From: JAPPHA01 sp965220985
GTDB lineage: Bacteria > Pseudomonadota > Alphaproteobacteria > Rhodobacterales > Rhodobacteraceae
Direction of reading: 5' to 3'
Assembly (NCBI GenBank): GCA_965220985.1
Contig: OZ244854.1
Location: forward strand, 3,100,001 to 3,164,000
Length of the DNA: 64,000 nucleotides
Part shown: positions 36,077-45,273 of the stretch, piece after piece
How the letters are laid out: each line of letters opens with the position of its first letter
Position numbering within the stretch: position 1 is the first letter of the stretch
Translations under genes and position numbers: made by a program
Notes under the pieces: model-generated
What the model was told of the DNA's origin: nothing
What the model saw: only the letters and a program-made list of their open reading frames with translations
Database searches by the model: none

Positions 36077-36766
36077 TCAGGTCGCCGCAGCTCGCGTCAG
36101 TGAAAGACGGGCTGTCTCGAGGTGTTCCTTCATCAGCATGGCGGCGCGTTCAGGCTCGCGGGCGCGGATCGCCGTCATGATCTGGCGGTGCTGGAAGTTG
36201 TACCGGATGATCGTTTGTCGGTTCAGCGTTTCCTCCCTCATGCGCTTCCATTCGTTTTGCTGGCGAACGAGATTGACCATTGCAACCAGCCAGACGAGCA
36301 ACGAGTTGCCTGTTGCCTGCGCGAGGGCTTCGTGAAACTTGCCGTCGGCCTCGGCGAAGGCGATCGGATCATCGAGGCTGTTCTCCATCTCCCAGAGCAA
36401 CGCTTCGATCTTGTCGAACTCGGCTCTGTGGCTGTGCAAGACGACCAGCCGGCAGACATGGGGTTCGAGCGCAAATCTGGCATCGACCAGCTCCAGCGGG
36501 CTGGCGTTGGCAAAGAGTTCATGGGCCGAGAACGATGAGCCGGTGTCGGGATGCGTGACGTAGGTGCCGCTGCTGCGCCTCGTTTCGACCAGGCCTTCGT
36601 CCTGCAACTTGATGATTGCCTGTCTGATCGTGCCGCGCGACACTCCGTGCAAGTCTGCCAGGTCTCGCTCTGCGGGCAACCTGTCATGGAATCGAAGGGT
36701 TCCATCGAGGATTTCACGTCGCAGTATTGAAGCGACTTCGGTTGATCCAGATTTCATCAGGTCCAT
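36077..36766 (-). CDS. GntR/FCD-family transcriptional regulator
   Basis: Probable regulator of the divergent methylated-amine genes. The 229-aa protein has an N-terminal winged HTH (LPAERDLADLHGVSRGTIRQAIIKLQDEGLV) and a C-terminal FCD ligand-binding domain with three spaced histidine-containing helices (DGKFHEALAQATGN, QHRQIMTAI). The effector could be a methylated amine or a pathway intermediate. Its position divergent from gmaS, 214 bp apart, suggests local and autogenous control; this is inference. Confidence 0.9.
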   Translation of the reverse strand: MDLMKSGSTEVASILRREILDGTLRFHDRLPAERDLADLHGVSRGTIRQAIIKLQDEGLVETRRSSGTYVTHPDTGSSFSAHELFANASPLELVDARFALEPHVCRLVVLHSHRAEFDKIEALLWEMENSLDDPIAFAEADGKFHEALAQATGNSLLVWLVAMVNLVRQQNEWKRMREETLNRQTIIRYNFQHRQIMTAIRAREPERAAMLMKEHLETARLSLTRAAAT

Positions 36767-36980
36767 CCATAGCCAAGGAATCGGCTACCAATTATAAACC
36801 AAACCAGACCAAAAGCAACAATTTTGCGCTCTTTGTCAAAAAATGGTTGAGTATTGGACAAAAATAGGTGAATGGTGCCGATCAGGGTCCCCTGCCAGAC
36901 TCCATTGCGATAAAGAACTGGCTTGAGGACGGGGCAACATGGGCTGTCCCTGGAAATTCGGGTTTGCAAGGAGGGATAAA
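36767..36980. promoter_or_regulatory. Divergent gntR/gmaS control region
   Basis: AT-rich 214-bp region. It carries four ACCA words in direct orientation at 36787, 36798, 36803 and 36808, and an inverted TTTGTC (36832-36837) / GACAAA (36857-36862) pair. Either set could bind the GntR regulator. No experimental consensus is available to me for this regulator. Confidence 0.5.
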
Positions 36981-38459
36981 GTGGCCACTGATCTGGAGAG
37001 ATTTGTAGATGCACCGGGCCGGGCCGACAAGGTCAAGGAGGTCCGGAAGCTGATTGATGAACGCGGAATCGACTACCTGTACCTGCAGTTCGTGTCGATC
37101 ACCGGAAAGATCATGGGCAAGGGGATCCCGGCGGATCATTGGGAATCCGTTGCTCAAAAAGGATTTCAACTGGTTTATGGCGCGACCGTCAATCTTTTCA
37201 CCGACCGCGCAGGTGGATATCTTGGGTACGGCCCGGAGGCGGCGGAACTGGTCGGCATCCCCGAACCTGAAACCTTCATGCAACTGCCCTGGGAAAAGCG
37301 CATCGGCCGATTCTATTGCACGCTGTTTCGAAACCGCGAGGAGCGCGAGGACCCGGGCGGCTATTTGACAGCGGACTGTCGTGGCAATCTTCGCCGATTG
37401 CACGAAGAGTTCCAGAAAAAGCACGATGGGCTGCAACTTCGCATGGGCACCGAACCCGAGATGATGTGGCTGAAGTTCGACGAGAACGGAAAACCGCGAG
37501 ATGGCTTCTCGAAGCCCTATTGCTACCACATCGATCAGTTCGAAAGCCTCCGACCGGTGTACATGCAGGTGATCAACTATTGCCGATCCATGGGACTCGA
37601 CATGATCCAGGGCGATCACGAGGACGCCCCTGGCCAGCTCGAACTCAACTGGACGTTCGACGATGTTCTCAGAAACGCGGACCGCCTGACGACCTATCGG
37701 CAGATCTGCGCGCAGGTCGCCCGCGAGCACGGCATCTTCGCATGCTTCATGACCAAGCCGTTCATGGGCGTCTCGGCCTCGGGCTGCCACCACAACATTT
37801 CGCTGTGGCGGGGAGGCGAGGATGTCATGGTTCGGACCGGCAACGACCCGGACAATCTTCCTGGCATGGTTGACAATTTCATGTACGTGAAAGGCGGCGA
37901 AAACACCTTCATGCCCGATGGCGACGATCTTCAGATGCCTGGCAAGGCCGGGCTCAAGGCGATCGGCGGAATCGTTCATCACCTCAGGGCCTTGACCGCC
38001 ATCGGTTGTTCGACTGTCAATTCCTACCGACGCTTGTGGGATACTGGCTTCTGGGCTCCCGTTTTTGCGGATTGGGGCTTTCAGAACCGGACGACCGGGC
38101 TCCGCGTCTCGGCACCCGGACGGTTCGAGTACCGGTCGGTGGATTCCATGGTCAATCCCTACCTGATGGGCGCAACCATTCTCGCGGCCGCCGACGACGG
38201 CATTGTCAACGATCTTGACCCGGGCGAGCCGGAAGAGCGGAACATCTACGAGGCGATGGAGGCCGGCAAGCAGGTTCGCAAGCTGCCGATGTCGCTCGGA
38301 GAGGCGCTCGAAGCCCTCGAACAGGACGAGGTGGTACGTCGCGGGCTGCCGGGCGAGATGTACCGGCTCTACCACGAGTACAAGTCTGACGAATGGGCCC
38401 GGTTCATGTCCACGGTGACCGATTGGGACAACGACACCTACATGGAATGTCTGCCCTAA
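36981..38459 (+). CDS. gmaS: Gamma-glutamylmethylamide synthetase (glutamine synthetase III-like)
   Basis: ATP-dependent ligation of methylamine to glutamate, giving gamma-glutamylmethylamide, the first step of the N-methylglutamate pathway. GTG 36981 has AAGGAGGG six bases upstream, so I start there (492 aa); an ATG at 36939 lacks a site. Glutamine synthetase fold: LYLQFVSITGKIMGKGIP near the N-terminus, TEPEMMWL, GVSASGCHHNISLW and RFEYRSVDSMVNPYL. Sequence alone cannot fully separate GmaS from GlnT-type synthetases, but mgsABC directly downstream decides for GmaS. Confidence 0.93.
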   Translation: MATDLERFVDAPGRADKVKEVRKLIDERGIDYLYLQFVSITGKIMGKGIPADHWESVAQKGFQLVYGATVNLFTDRAGGYLGYGPEAAELVGIPEPETFMQLPWEKRIGRFYCTLFRNREEREDPGGYLTADCRGNLRRLHEEFQKKHDGLQLRMGTEPEMMWLKFDENGKPRDGFSKPYCYHIDQFESLRPVYMQVINYCRSMGLDMIQGDHEDAPGQLELNWTFDDVLRNADRLTTYRQICAQVAREHGIFACFMTKPFMGVSASGCHHNISLWRGGEDVMVRTGNDPDNLPGMVDNFMYVKGGENTFMPDGDDLQMPGKAGLKAIGGIVHHLRALTAIGCSTVNSYRRLWDTGFWAPVFADWGFQNRTTGLRVSAPGRFEYRSVDSMVNPYLMGATILAAADDGIVNDLDPGEPEERNIYEAMEAGKQVRKLPMSLGEALEALEQDEVVRRGLPGEMYRLYHEYKSDEWARFMSTVTDWDNDTYMECLP

Positions 38460-38491
38460 CCCCGCAGGGTTACAGGCATTTTGAGTGACTG

Positions 38492-38522
38492 GCGGACACG
38501 GCTCTACAGTCGCTGTGTCCGC
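38492..38522 (+). other. Hairpin between gmaS and mgsA
   Basis: GCGGACAC and GTGTCCGC form an eight-base stem with a 15-base loop, 32 bp after gmaS and 32 bp before mgsA. No T-run follows. It may slow or process the transcript between the two genes, or be incidental. Confidence 0.35.
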
Positions 38523-38554
38523 GACCCACAAAGTGAATGCAGAAAGGACTGCCG

Positions 38555-39490
38555 ATGTGTGGAATTGCCGGACTGATCCATCGTGGTCAAAGTTCGAATG
38601 TCGGTGCGGAGATGACCGCCATGCTTCAGGCGCTCAAGCACCGGGGACCTGACTCGACCGGTTATGCCGTCTACGGGTCGGCCACCGAGGGCGAACTCAT
38701 CATGCGCCTCAAGGTCGCCGAGCAGGAAGACCTCGATCGCGGACGGGGCATTCGTCAGGTGATCAGCGATCGAATCGACGCGGTGGACGAGATACTCGCC
38801 GAGCATGGCGTGACCGTCGGCGCAAAAGAGCACGCAACAGACTACGCGTTGCGGTACCGGTTCAACCACGACGGTGATGTTGCCGATCTCGCGGCTCATA
38901 TCGAGGAAACGCCAGGTGTCGAAATACTCTCGCTCGGAACGGGGCTCGAGTTGATCAAGGATCTCGGCGATGCCTCGGTCGTGGCAGGGGCGTATGGCCT
39001 CGACGACTTCACCGGGACGCACGGGATCGGGCATACCCGCATGGCAACCGAGTCGGATGTCGATATCCGCTCCGCACACCCGTACTGGGCATTTCCCTAC
39101 AACGACGTTTCTGTCGTTCACAACGGCCAGATCACCAACTACTGGATTCAGCGTCGGCAGATGGAGCGCAAGGGACATCGGTTCATGTCGGACTGCGACA
39201 GCGAGCTTCTGGCGGTCTACACCGCGCATCATCTCAGCGAAGGGGCAACGCTCGAGGACAGCCTCAAGCAGTCCATCGAGGAAATCGACGGCGTGTTCAC
39301 CTATCTCGTGGCGACGCGCGATAGTCTCGGGATGGCGAAGGACACCATGGCCGCAAAACCGCTGGTTCTCTACGAGAGCGACGAGATGATCGCGATGGCG
39401 TCCGAAGAAGTGGCGATTCGCTCAATTCTTCCCCAGGAAATCGACACGTGGGACCCGTACGACGAGGAGGTTCGGGTATGGCAGGCCTGA
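38555..39490 (+). CDS. mgsA: N-methylglutamate synthase subunit A (class II glutamine amidotransferase-like)
   Basis: Part of the MgsABC complex that makes N-methylglutamate from gamma-glutamylmethylamide and 2-oxoglutarate. Start at ATG 38555 exposes Cys2 (MCGIAGLIHRG) as the Ntn nucleophile of class II amidotransferases; an earlier ATG at 38537 would hide it. Further family marks are KHRGPDSTGYAVYG, IGHTRMATESDVD and HNGQITNYW. 311 aa; equal to the GltB N-terminal domain as a separate chain. AAAGGA upstream. Confidence 0.93.
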   Translation: MCGIAGLIHRGQSSNVGAEMTAMLQALKHRGPDSTGYAVYGSATEGELIMRLKVAEQEDLDRGRGIRQVISDRIDAVDEILAEHGVTVGAKEHATDYALRYRFNHDGDVADLAAHIEETPGVEILSLGTGLELIKDLGDASVVAGAYGLDDFTGTHGIGHTRMATESDVDIRSAHPYWAFPYNDVSVVHNGQITNYWIQRRQMERKGHRFMSDCDSELLAVYTAHHLSEGATLEDSLKQSIEEIDGVFTYLVATRDSLGMAKDTMAAKPLVLYESDEMIAMASEEVAIRSILPQEIDTWDPYDEEVRVWQA

Positions 39491-40347
39491 TGAGTGACAA
39501 CCTTGACAACATGAGCCAGGACGACCGCGCCCGCGCGCTCGGCATGATGAGCGAGCAGCTGGGCGGGCGCTCGATGTTCGTTGAGTTCGACGAGAGCGCG
39601 GAGGACCGGTTCACCTATCCGTGGGCACCCGATGTCGACTTCAACAAGCGGACCGAATTCGACTGTGGCGAGCTGTCAAACACCGAGATCAATCGCAAGA
39701 TTCGTGACTTGATGGCGGAAGGTTACGGCTCAATCGTCGTGAAGAACCCGCGCGGTCGGCACTCGCTTGGCGTGGGCATTCTCTCGCGCCTGACACTCGT
39801 GTTCGAAGGATCACTCGGTTACTTCGGCGTGGGGCTGATCGATGGTCCGAACGTGCGAATCAACGGCCGGGTCGGGTGGTCGTGCGGCGAAAACATGATG
39901 TCGGGAACCGTGGTTGTCGAAAAGAACGCCGGATCGACATTTGGCGCTGCAATCAGAGGCGGAGACCTCGTTTGCAAGGGCTCGGTCGGATCGCGCACCG
40001 GAATCGACATGAAAGGTGGCACGATCATCGTTGGCGGCGACAGCGGCGCATTGTCAGGTTTCATGATGCAACGCGGACGCATGGTGATTTGCGGAAACGT
40101 CGGCAAGAACCTGGGCGATTCGATGTACGACGGAACGATCTATGTCGGCGGCCAAATCCGATCGCTGGGCGTGGATGCAGTCGAGGCGGAACTGACCGAA
40201 CTCGATCAGTCCTGGCTCACCCGAAAGCTGACCGCTCACGGGCTGCTCCCGAAGGAGGGTGTCGGCGGTTTCACCAAGATCGTCGCCGGAAAGCAGTTGT
40301 GGAATTACGACAACCTCGAACCAACGGAAAAGAAACTCATCCTGTGA
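39478..40347 (+). CDS. mgsB: N-methylglutamate synthase subunit B (GXGXG domain)
   Basis: Subunit matching the GltB C-terminal beta-helix (GXGXG) domain as a separate chain. ATG 39478, with GAGGAGG upstream, gives 289 aa and overlaps mgsA by 13 bases. Repeating G-x-x-x-G turns are visible (NGRVGWSCGENMMSGTV, GAAIRGGDLVCKGSVGSRTG, MKGGTIIVGGDSG). Part of gmaS-mgsABC. Confidence 0.93.
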   Translation: MAGLMSDNLDNMSQDDRARALGMMSEQLGGRSMFVEFDESAEDRFTYPWAPDVDFNKRTEFDCGELSNTEINRKIRDLMAEGYGSIVVKNPRGRHSLGVGILSRLTLVFEGSLGYFGVGLIDGPNVRINGRVGWSCGENMMSGTVVVEKNAGSTFGAAIRGGDLVCKGSVGSRTGIDMKGGTIIVGGDSGALSGFMMQRGRMVICGNVGKNLGDSMYDGTIYVGGQIRSLGVDAVEAELTELDQSWLTRKLTAHGLLPKEGVGGFTKIVAGKQLWNYDNLEPTEKKLIL

Positions 40348-40428
40348 TGTTCTGATCACGAGTGTCCTTGTTGACTGACAACAAGTCGACGGGGCGGGCC
40401 AGACATCGAAAATCGAAAGGAGACGGGG

Positions 40429-41793
40429 ATGGCAGACGGCACGATGCCAGTCAGGGACACACAAAAGCGGGATCCGTACCGGCTCGGCAACTCGTTTGTC
40501 TTCCCGCCGCACGTCATCGACGATATCCACATCAAGTCGGAACTTGGTCGCTATCGTATGCGGGGGTTTTCGCTCTTTAAGAAAATTCCCCACTGGGACG
40601 ATCTGACCTTTCTGCCCGGCACGCTGACCCGCTTTGTCATCGAAGGGTACAGGGAGAAGTGCGAAACCCGGACGGTCATCGGACCGAGGGCCAAGCGCCC
40701 GCTCGAACTCGACATTCCGGTCTATGTGACCGGCATGAGTTTCGGTGCGCTGTCGTACGAGGCCAAGACGGCGCTTGCGCGCGGCGCGACAATGGCAGGG
40801 ACTGCCACGTGTTCGGGCGAGGGGGGCATGATCCCCGACGAACGCCGCTACAGTTCGAAATGGTTCTATCAGTGCATCCAGTCGCGCTACGGGTTCAATC
40901 CGCATCATCTGGTATTGGCGGACGGGTGCGAGTTCTTCATCGGGCAGGGCTGCAAGGTCGGGCTCGGCGGGCACCTGATGGGCCAGAAGGTCACCGACCA
41001 GGTCGCGGAAATGCGATCGTTGCCGGCCGGGATCGACCAGCGTTCTCCCGCCCGACATCCCGATTGGCTGGGCCCGGACGACCTCGCGCTCAAGATCCAG
41101 GAGATTCGCGAAGCGACGGACTGGATGATTCCGATCCAGCTCAAGCTCGGCGCTGCTCGGGTCTACGACGATGTCAGAATGGCGGTCAAATGCGACCCCG
41201 ACTCGATCTACATCGACGGCATGGAAGGCGGTACCGGCGCCGGGCCGCATCTTGCGACCGAAGATACAGGCGTGCCGGGTATGGCGGCCATTCGTCAAGC
41301 CCGCCGCGCCATCGACGATCTCGGCAAGCGCGGCGAGATTTCGCTGGTCTATGCTGGCGGCATCCGGAACGGCGCTGACGTCGCCAAGGCGATCGCGCTC
41401 GGGGCAGACGCGATCGCGCTCGGGCATTCGGTCATGATGGCGCTGAATTGCAACAAGGACATTCCGGAAGCCAACTTTCCTGAAGAAATGGGGGTCGAGG
41501 CCGGGTATTGCTATCACTGCCACACCGGACGGTGCCCGGTCGGTGTCGCGACCCAGGATCCGGAACTCAGAAAAAGGCTGGATCCGGACGCAGCTGCCGA
41601 ACGGGTCTACAATTTCCTGCACACGCTGACGATCGAAGCCCAGCTGTTCGCGAGGGCTTGCGGAAAGACCAACATCCACTCGCTCGAGCCCGAGGATCTC
41701 GCCGCTCTGACGATGGAGGCGTCCGCGATGGCCGCGGTTCCTCTTGCGGGCACCAACCACACGGTCGGAGTCGACGACTACCACCACATCTAG
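40429..41793 (+). CDS. mgsC: N-methylglutamate synthase subunit C (FMN/Fe-S glutamate synthase domain)
   Basis: FMN-containing glutamate-synthase-like catalytic subunit, 454 aa. AAGGAGACGG precedes the ATG. Marks: VYVTGMSFGALSYEAK, TCSGEGGMIPDER, GMEGGTGAGPHLATED, YAGGIRNGADVAKAIALGADAI (FMN phosphate loop) and CYHCHTGRCPVG, an iron-sulfur cysteine cluster. With mgsA and mgsB it reconstitutes a split GltB. Ends 88 bp before the next gene. Confidence 0.94.
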   Translation: MADGTMPVRDTQKRDPYRLGNSFVFPPHVIDDIHIKSELGRYRMRGFSLFKKIPHWDDLTFLPGTLTRFVIEGYREKCETRTVIGPRAKRPLELDIPVYVTGMSFGALSYEAKTALARGATMAGTATCSGEGGMIPDERRYSSKWFYQCIQSRYGFNPHHLVLADGCEFFIGQGCKVGLGGHLMGQKVTDQVAEMRSLPAGIDQRSPARHPDWLGPDDLALKIQEIREATDWMIPIQLKLGAARVYDDVRMAVKCDPDSIYIDGMEGGTGAGPHLATEDTGVPGMAAIRQARRAIDDLGKRGEISLVYAGGIRNGADVAKAIALGADAIALGHSVMMALNCNKDIPEANFPEEMGVEAGYCYHCHTGRCPVGVATQDPELRKRLDPDAAAERVYNFLHTLTIEAQLFARACGKTNIHSLEPEDLAALTMEASAMAAVPLAGTNHTVGVDDYHHI

Positions 41794-41880
41794 GCGGTTG
41801 CGCGATCGGCGGGAAGCGACAGAAAACGAGTTTGAAGCAAGCGCGACAGTCGTCGCGAAGTTGACCAGGGAGAATCCTCA

Positions 41881-42294
41881 ATGGCTGGAACGCAATACAG
41901 GGGTTCAGAGATCACGGATGTCGATCAGTTCATCAACGATGCCGCCGGTCTCGCGTCCGAACGCGAACAGGAGATCGGGCAGCACATCGGATATCGGTAC
42001 GACGTCAACCTGGTACCGGATTACAGCCGCCTGACGCCGTTTCTGGAACGCTACATGGAAATCATGGGGTGGGACGACTTGAACTGGCTGGAAGATGTTC
42101 ACATGGGATACGAGGATGGTCAGGCGGCCGTCTTCGACAGAAACATCAATGGCTGGGTCAGGGTGCCCGCCAGCATCGAATTGCCGGACAACCAGCAGGA
42201 CCGCGACATGATCGCTCGCGAATTGCTGATCAAGTTCCAGATGTCGGATCGCCATCCCCTGGTGACGCTCAGGCAAGCGTACACCAAGTTCTGA
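41881..42294 (+). CDS. Uncharacterised protein within methylated-amine locus
   Basis: A 137-aa soluble protein that I do not recognise. No signal peptide, membrane segment or cysteine. It is acidic, with many Tyr/Trp/Asp residues (IGYRYDVNLVPDYSRL, MEIMGWDDLNWLEDVHMGYEDG). The CAGGGAGA ribosome site and the spacing place it in the mgs transcript. It may be an accessory or assembly factor for MgsABC or GmaS; this is context-based only. Confidence 0.8.
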   Translation: MAGTQYRGSEITDVDQFINDAAGLASEREQEIGQHIGYRYDVNLVPDYSRLTPFLERYMEIMGWDDLNWLEDVHMGYEDGQAAVFDRNINGWVRVPASIELPDNQQDRDMIARELLIKFQMSDRHPLVTLRQAYTKF

Positions 42295-42322
42295 TGCCTC
42301 TGATGGGTGGAGGCTCCACGCC

Positions 42323-43171
42323 GTGACACGCAAGCTCAACATCGCCTGTCTGCAGACCCGTCCGCAACCGGATTTCGAGTCGGCTCTCGGCGAAGCGCTT
42401 GGCCTCGCCGAACAGGCTGCTGATGACGGGGCCAGGTTTCTGGCGCTGCCGGAGTACTGCGGTGGCCTGCAGTCCCGTGGAGCCCGAATTGTTCCGCCAT
42501 CGGCTCCCGAGCAATCCCATCCGGTCCTTGCGGGTCTTCGCGAATTCGCGGCTGAACGAAGGGTCTGGCTTCAGGTTGGATCGGTCGCGGTGGTCGCAAC
42601 TGGCGGCCGCATATCCAACAGAGGTTTCATGATCGATGATTGCGGCTCGATCAGGAGCCGTTACGACAAGATCCACATGTTCGACATTCGTCTGTCGCGC
42701 GACAAGGAGTATCGCGAGAGCGACACGGTCACGCCGGGCAGCGAGGCCGTTCTGACCGAAACGCCATGGGGTTTGATCGGACATTCGATCTGTTACGACT
42801 TGCGATTCCCGGGTCTGTACCGAGATTTGGCCCAAGCCGGTGCCGACATCCTGACCATTCCCGCCGCTTTCACCAAGACGACGGGGGAAGCGCACTGGAT
42901 CGTGCTGAACCGGGCGCGCGCAATCGAAAACACGAGTTTCGTGGTGTCTCCCTGCGCCACTGGGAAGGTTCCGGGAGGAGGAGAGTGCTTTGGTCACTCG
43001 GTGATCGTGAATCCGTGGGGGGAAATCCTCGCGGACGGCGGCACCGAGCCCGGAGTTGTCACCGCCGAGATCGACCTCGGTGAGGTGAGCGATGCTCGAC
43101 GCCGCATCCCGAGTCTTGATCACGATCGTTCGTACCGGCGCCAATGGGTTCAGGAGCCGAAGGTGGCGTGA
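42323..43171 (+). CDS. Carbon-nitrogen hydrolase (nitrilase superfamily, Nit1/omega-amidase-like)
   Basis: Amidase of the nitrilase superfamily, 282 aa, GTG start. The Glu-Lys-Cys triad appears in order: LALPEYCGG (Glu), RYDKIHMFD (Lys) and GHSICYDLRFPGLYR (Cys), plus a second Glu in TTGEAHWIV. Closest pattern is deaminated glutathione amidase/omega-amidase. In this locus it could repair or hydrolyse an amide side product, for instance of gamma-glutamylmethylamide; that is inference. Its stop overlaps the next start (GTGA). Confidence 0.9.
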   Translation: MTRKLNIACLQTRPQPDFESALGEALGLAEQAADDGARFLALPEYCGGLQSRGARIVPPSAPEQSHPVLAGLREFAAERRVWLQVGSVAVVATGGRISNRGFMIDDCGSIRSRYDKIHMFDIRLSRDKEYRESDTVTPGSEAVLTETPWGLIGHSICYDLRFPGLYRDLAQAGADILTIPAAFTKTTGEAHWIVLNRARAIENTSFVVSPCATGKVPGGGECFGHSVIVNPWGEILADGGTEPGVVTAEIDLGEVSDARRRIPSLDHDRSYRRQWVQEPKVA

Positions 43172-43764
43172 GCTTGACAGCGACACTCGATGCCTCGTTG
43201 GGCCGTGCAGATGAATCGTCCATGCGGCGACGGGATGCGTTTCTCAAATGGCAATGTCGCGTGCGCCAGATGGCCATGCGAACGGCGGGAGGACGTCCGG
43301 ACAATGGCATCAGGCCACAGGTCATTCTGACAGCAGGCAAGCCGGTTGGCCGCATCACGACGGTCCTGGTGAAGCGCCCGGAATTCAGCGTGACGCCGGA
43401 ATTCAGGCACATGGTGCACCGGACACATGACCCGGCAGACCGGCGCGAGGCGGCGGTGAAGTTTCTCTCCGCGTCGCACTATCAGCGCGCTGACGAATTC
43501 TGCGACGAGCTTGCGGCAACGTTTCCGCCCGACTCGGCACTCTTCAACGCCTTGCGCAATCTTGGTCGCTGCAGGTTGTTGTTCGACATGTATTCGCAAA
43601 GGTTCGATTTGTCGTGCACGGTCGAGCTTCATGGTCAGGGTGACTGGTTTCGCGAGGCGGCATACTGGCACAACCGGATGTTCAACTCTGCAATGCAGCC
43701 GGACACGGTTGTCGTCGGCTTCAGGCCGGATTGGGAAGCATCGACGGCGGATCCCGACTTTTGA
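43168..43764 (+). CDS. Uncharacterised protein coupled to the amidase gene
   Basis: GTG 43168 overlaps the amidase stop by four bases, giving a 198-aa protein. An in-frame ATG at 43144 is possible. Hydrophilic, no signal peptide or spans, with two cysteines and basic N-terminal third. Segments like FLKWQCRVRQMAMR and ASHYQRADEFCDEL give no family I know. Coupling suggests it works with the amidase or with the following tmm. Confidence 0.78.
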   Translation: MSLTATLDASLGRADESSMRRRDAFLKWQCRVRQMAMRTAGGRPDNGIRPQVILTAGKPVGRITTVLVKRPEFSVTPEFRHMVHRTHDPADRREAAVKFLSASHYQRADEFCDELAATFPPDSALFNALRNLGRCRLLFDMYSQRFDLSCTVELHGQGDWFREAAYWHNRMFNSAMQPDTVVVGFRPDWEASTADPDF

Positions 43765-43816
43765 TCGGTGAACGAATCTGGTCGGACAGGAGACCAATGA
43801 CAAGGGAAAGGACATC

Positions 43817-45166
43817 ATGATGAGCAAGCGTGTCGCGATTATCGGTGCAGGCCCGTCCGGGCTGGCCCAACTCAGGGCGTTTCAATCGGCCGAGGCAGAT
43901 GGCGCCGAGATTCCCGAGGTTGTCTGTTTTGAGAAACAGGAAGATTGGGGCGGGTTGTGGCGCTACACGTGGCGCACGGGAACCGACGCCGCAGGCGACC
44001 CGTGTCACGGCTCGATGTATCGATATCTCTGGTCGAACGGTCCCAAGGAAGGGCTCGAGTTCGCTGATTACACCTTCGACGAGCATTTCGGACGGGCAAT
44101 CGCGTCCTATCCGCCTCGCGAAGTCCTGTTCGACTACATCGAGGGCCGGGTGAAGAAAGCCGGCATTCGCGACAAGATCAGGTTCAACACCCTGGTGAGG
44201 GACGTTCGCTACAACGCCGAGCAGGAGAATTTTGCAATCGTGACGCGAGACACGGTCAAGGATTGCGAGTCGGAAGAGCATTTCGACCATGTCGTGGTCG
44301 CGAGCGGTCACTTTTCCACTCCGAACGTGCCGTATTATGATGGATTCGAGGCGTTCGACGGGCGGATCCTTCACGCTCATGACTTCCGGGATGCCCGCGA
44401 GTTCATCGACATGGACATCCTGATTCTAGGCACGAGCTATTCGGCGGAAGACATTGGCTCGCAGTGCTGGAAATACGGTTGCAAGTCGGTCACCGTCGCT
44501 CACCGCACAGCACCCATGGGATTTCGCTGGCCGGACAACTGGCGCGAGGTTCCCGCACTCGAACGCGTCAGAGGCAAGACTGCGTGGTTCATCGACGGGA
44601 CCAGCCGGGAGGTGGATGCCATCATCCTGTGCACGGGATACAAGCACCATTTTCCGTTCCTCCCCGATGATCTGAGACTGAAGACGGCCAATCGCCTTGC
44701 CGCAGCGGATCTCTACAAAGGGGTGGTTTGGAACGGGAATTCGCGACTGTTCTACCTGGGCATGCAGGACCAGTGGTACACGTTCAACATGTTCGACGCG
44801 CAGGCTTGGTATGTTCGCGACGTCATCATGGACCGGATCGCATTGCCGTCAAAAGAGGTCATGGAACAGGATGCGAAGGACCGAGAGGAGGCGGAAGACG
44901 CGCTCGAGGACGACTATCAGTGCATCGCCTATCAGGGCGACTACGTCAGGGAACTGATCGCGGACACCGATTATCCGAGCTTCGACATCGAGGCGGCGAA
45001 CGAAGCGTTCTACCAATGGAAAAAGCACAAGAAGAAGGACATCATGACGTTCCGGGACAATGGGTACGTTTCGCCCATGACCGGAACCTTGGCGCCACCG
45101 CATCACACCAAGTGGGTCGATGCGCTGGATGACAGCATGGAGAGCTATCTCCAGCTGAGCGAGTGA
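43817..45166 (+). CDS. tmm: Trimethylamine monooxygenase (flavin-containing)
   Basis: FAD/NADPH enzyme that oxidises trimethylamine to trimethylamine N-oxide with O2. The 449-aa length is the bacterial Tmm length. FAD-binding GAGPSG at residues 10-15, the FMO-type loop with VASGHFSTPNVPYYDG, and the NADPH-binding GTSYSAEDIG near residue 205 are present; GLWRYTWRTG follows the FAD motif. AAGGA precedes the ATG pair. Followed directly by the TMAO transporter and demethylase genes, which makes Tmm far more likely than another FMO. Confidence 0.95.
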   Translation: MMSKRVAIIGAGPSGLAQLRAFQSAEADGAEIPEVVCFEKQEDWGGLWRYTWRTGTDAAGDPCHGSMYRYLWSNGPKEGLEFADYTFDEHFGRAIASYPPREVLFDYIEGRVKKAGIRDKIRFNTLVRDVRYNAEQENFAIVTRDTVKDCESEEHFDHVVVASGHFSTPNVPYYDGFEAFDGRILHAHDFRDAREFIDMDILILGTSYSAEDIGSQCWKYGCKSVTVAHRTAPMGFRWPDNWREVPALERVRGKTAWFIDGTSREVDAIILCTGYKHHFPFLPDDLRLKTANRLAAADLYKGVVWNGNSRLFYLGMQDQWYTFNMFDAQAWYVRDVIMDRIALPSKEVMEQDAKDREEAEDALEDDYQCIAYQGDYVRELIADTDYPSFDIEAANEAFYQWKKHKKKDIMTFRDNGYVSPMTGTLAPPHHTKWVDALDDSMESYLQLSE

Positions 45167-45273
45167 TCCGGAAGCCCGTCGCTTCATGAAAATGAAATGC
45201 GCGGAGACCCGGGTCGATGACGCCTGCATGGCTGATTGACGGTCAGCAGGCACACACAATTGGAGGAAAGTGA

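Noticed and set aside
40054..41787. 577-codon open frame opposite mgsC
   Set aside because: Antisense to a gene with clear FMN and Fe-S motifs; residue make-up typical of a shadow frame.
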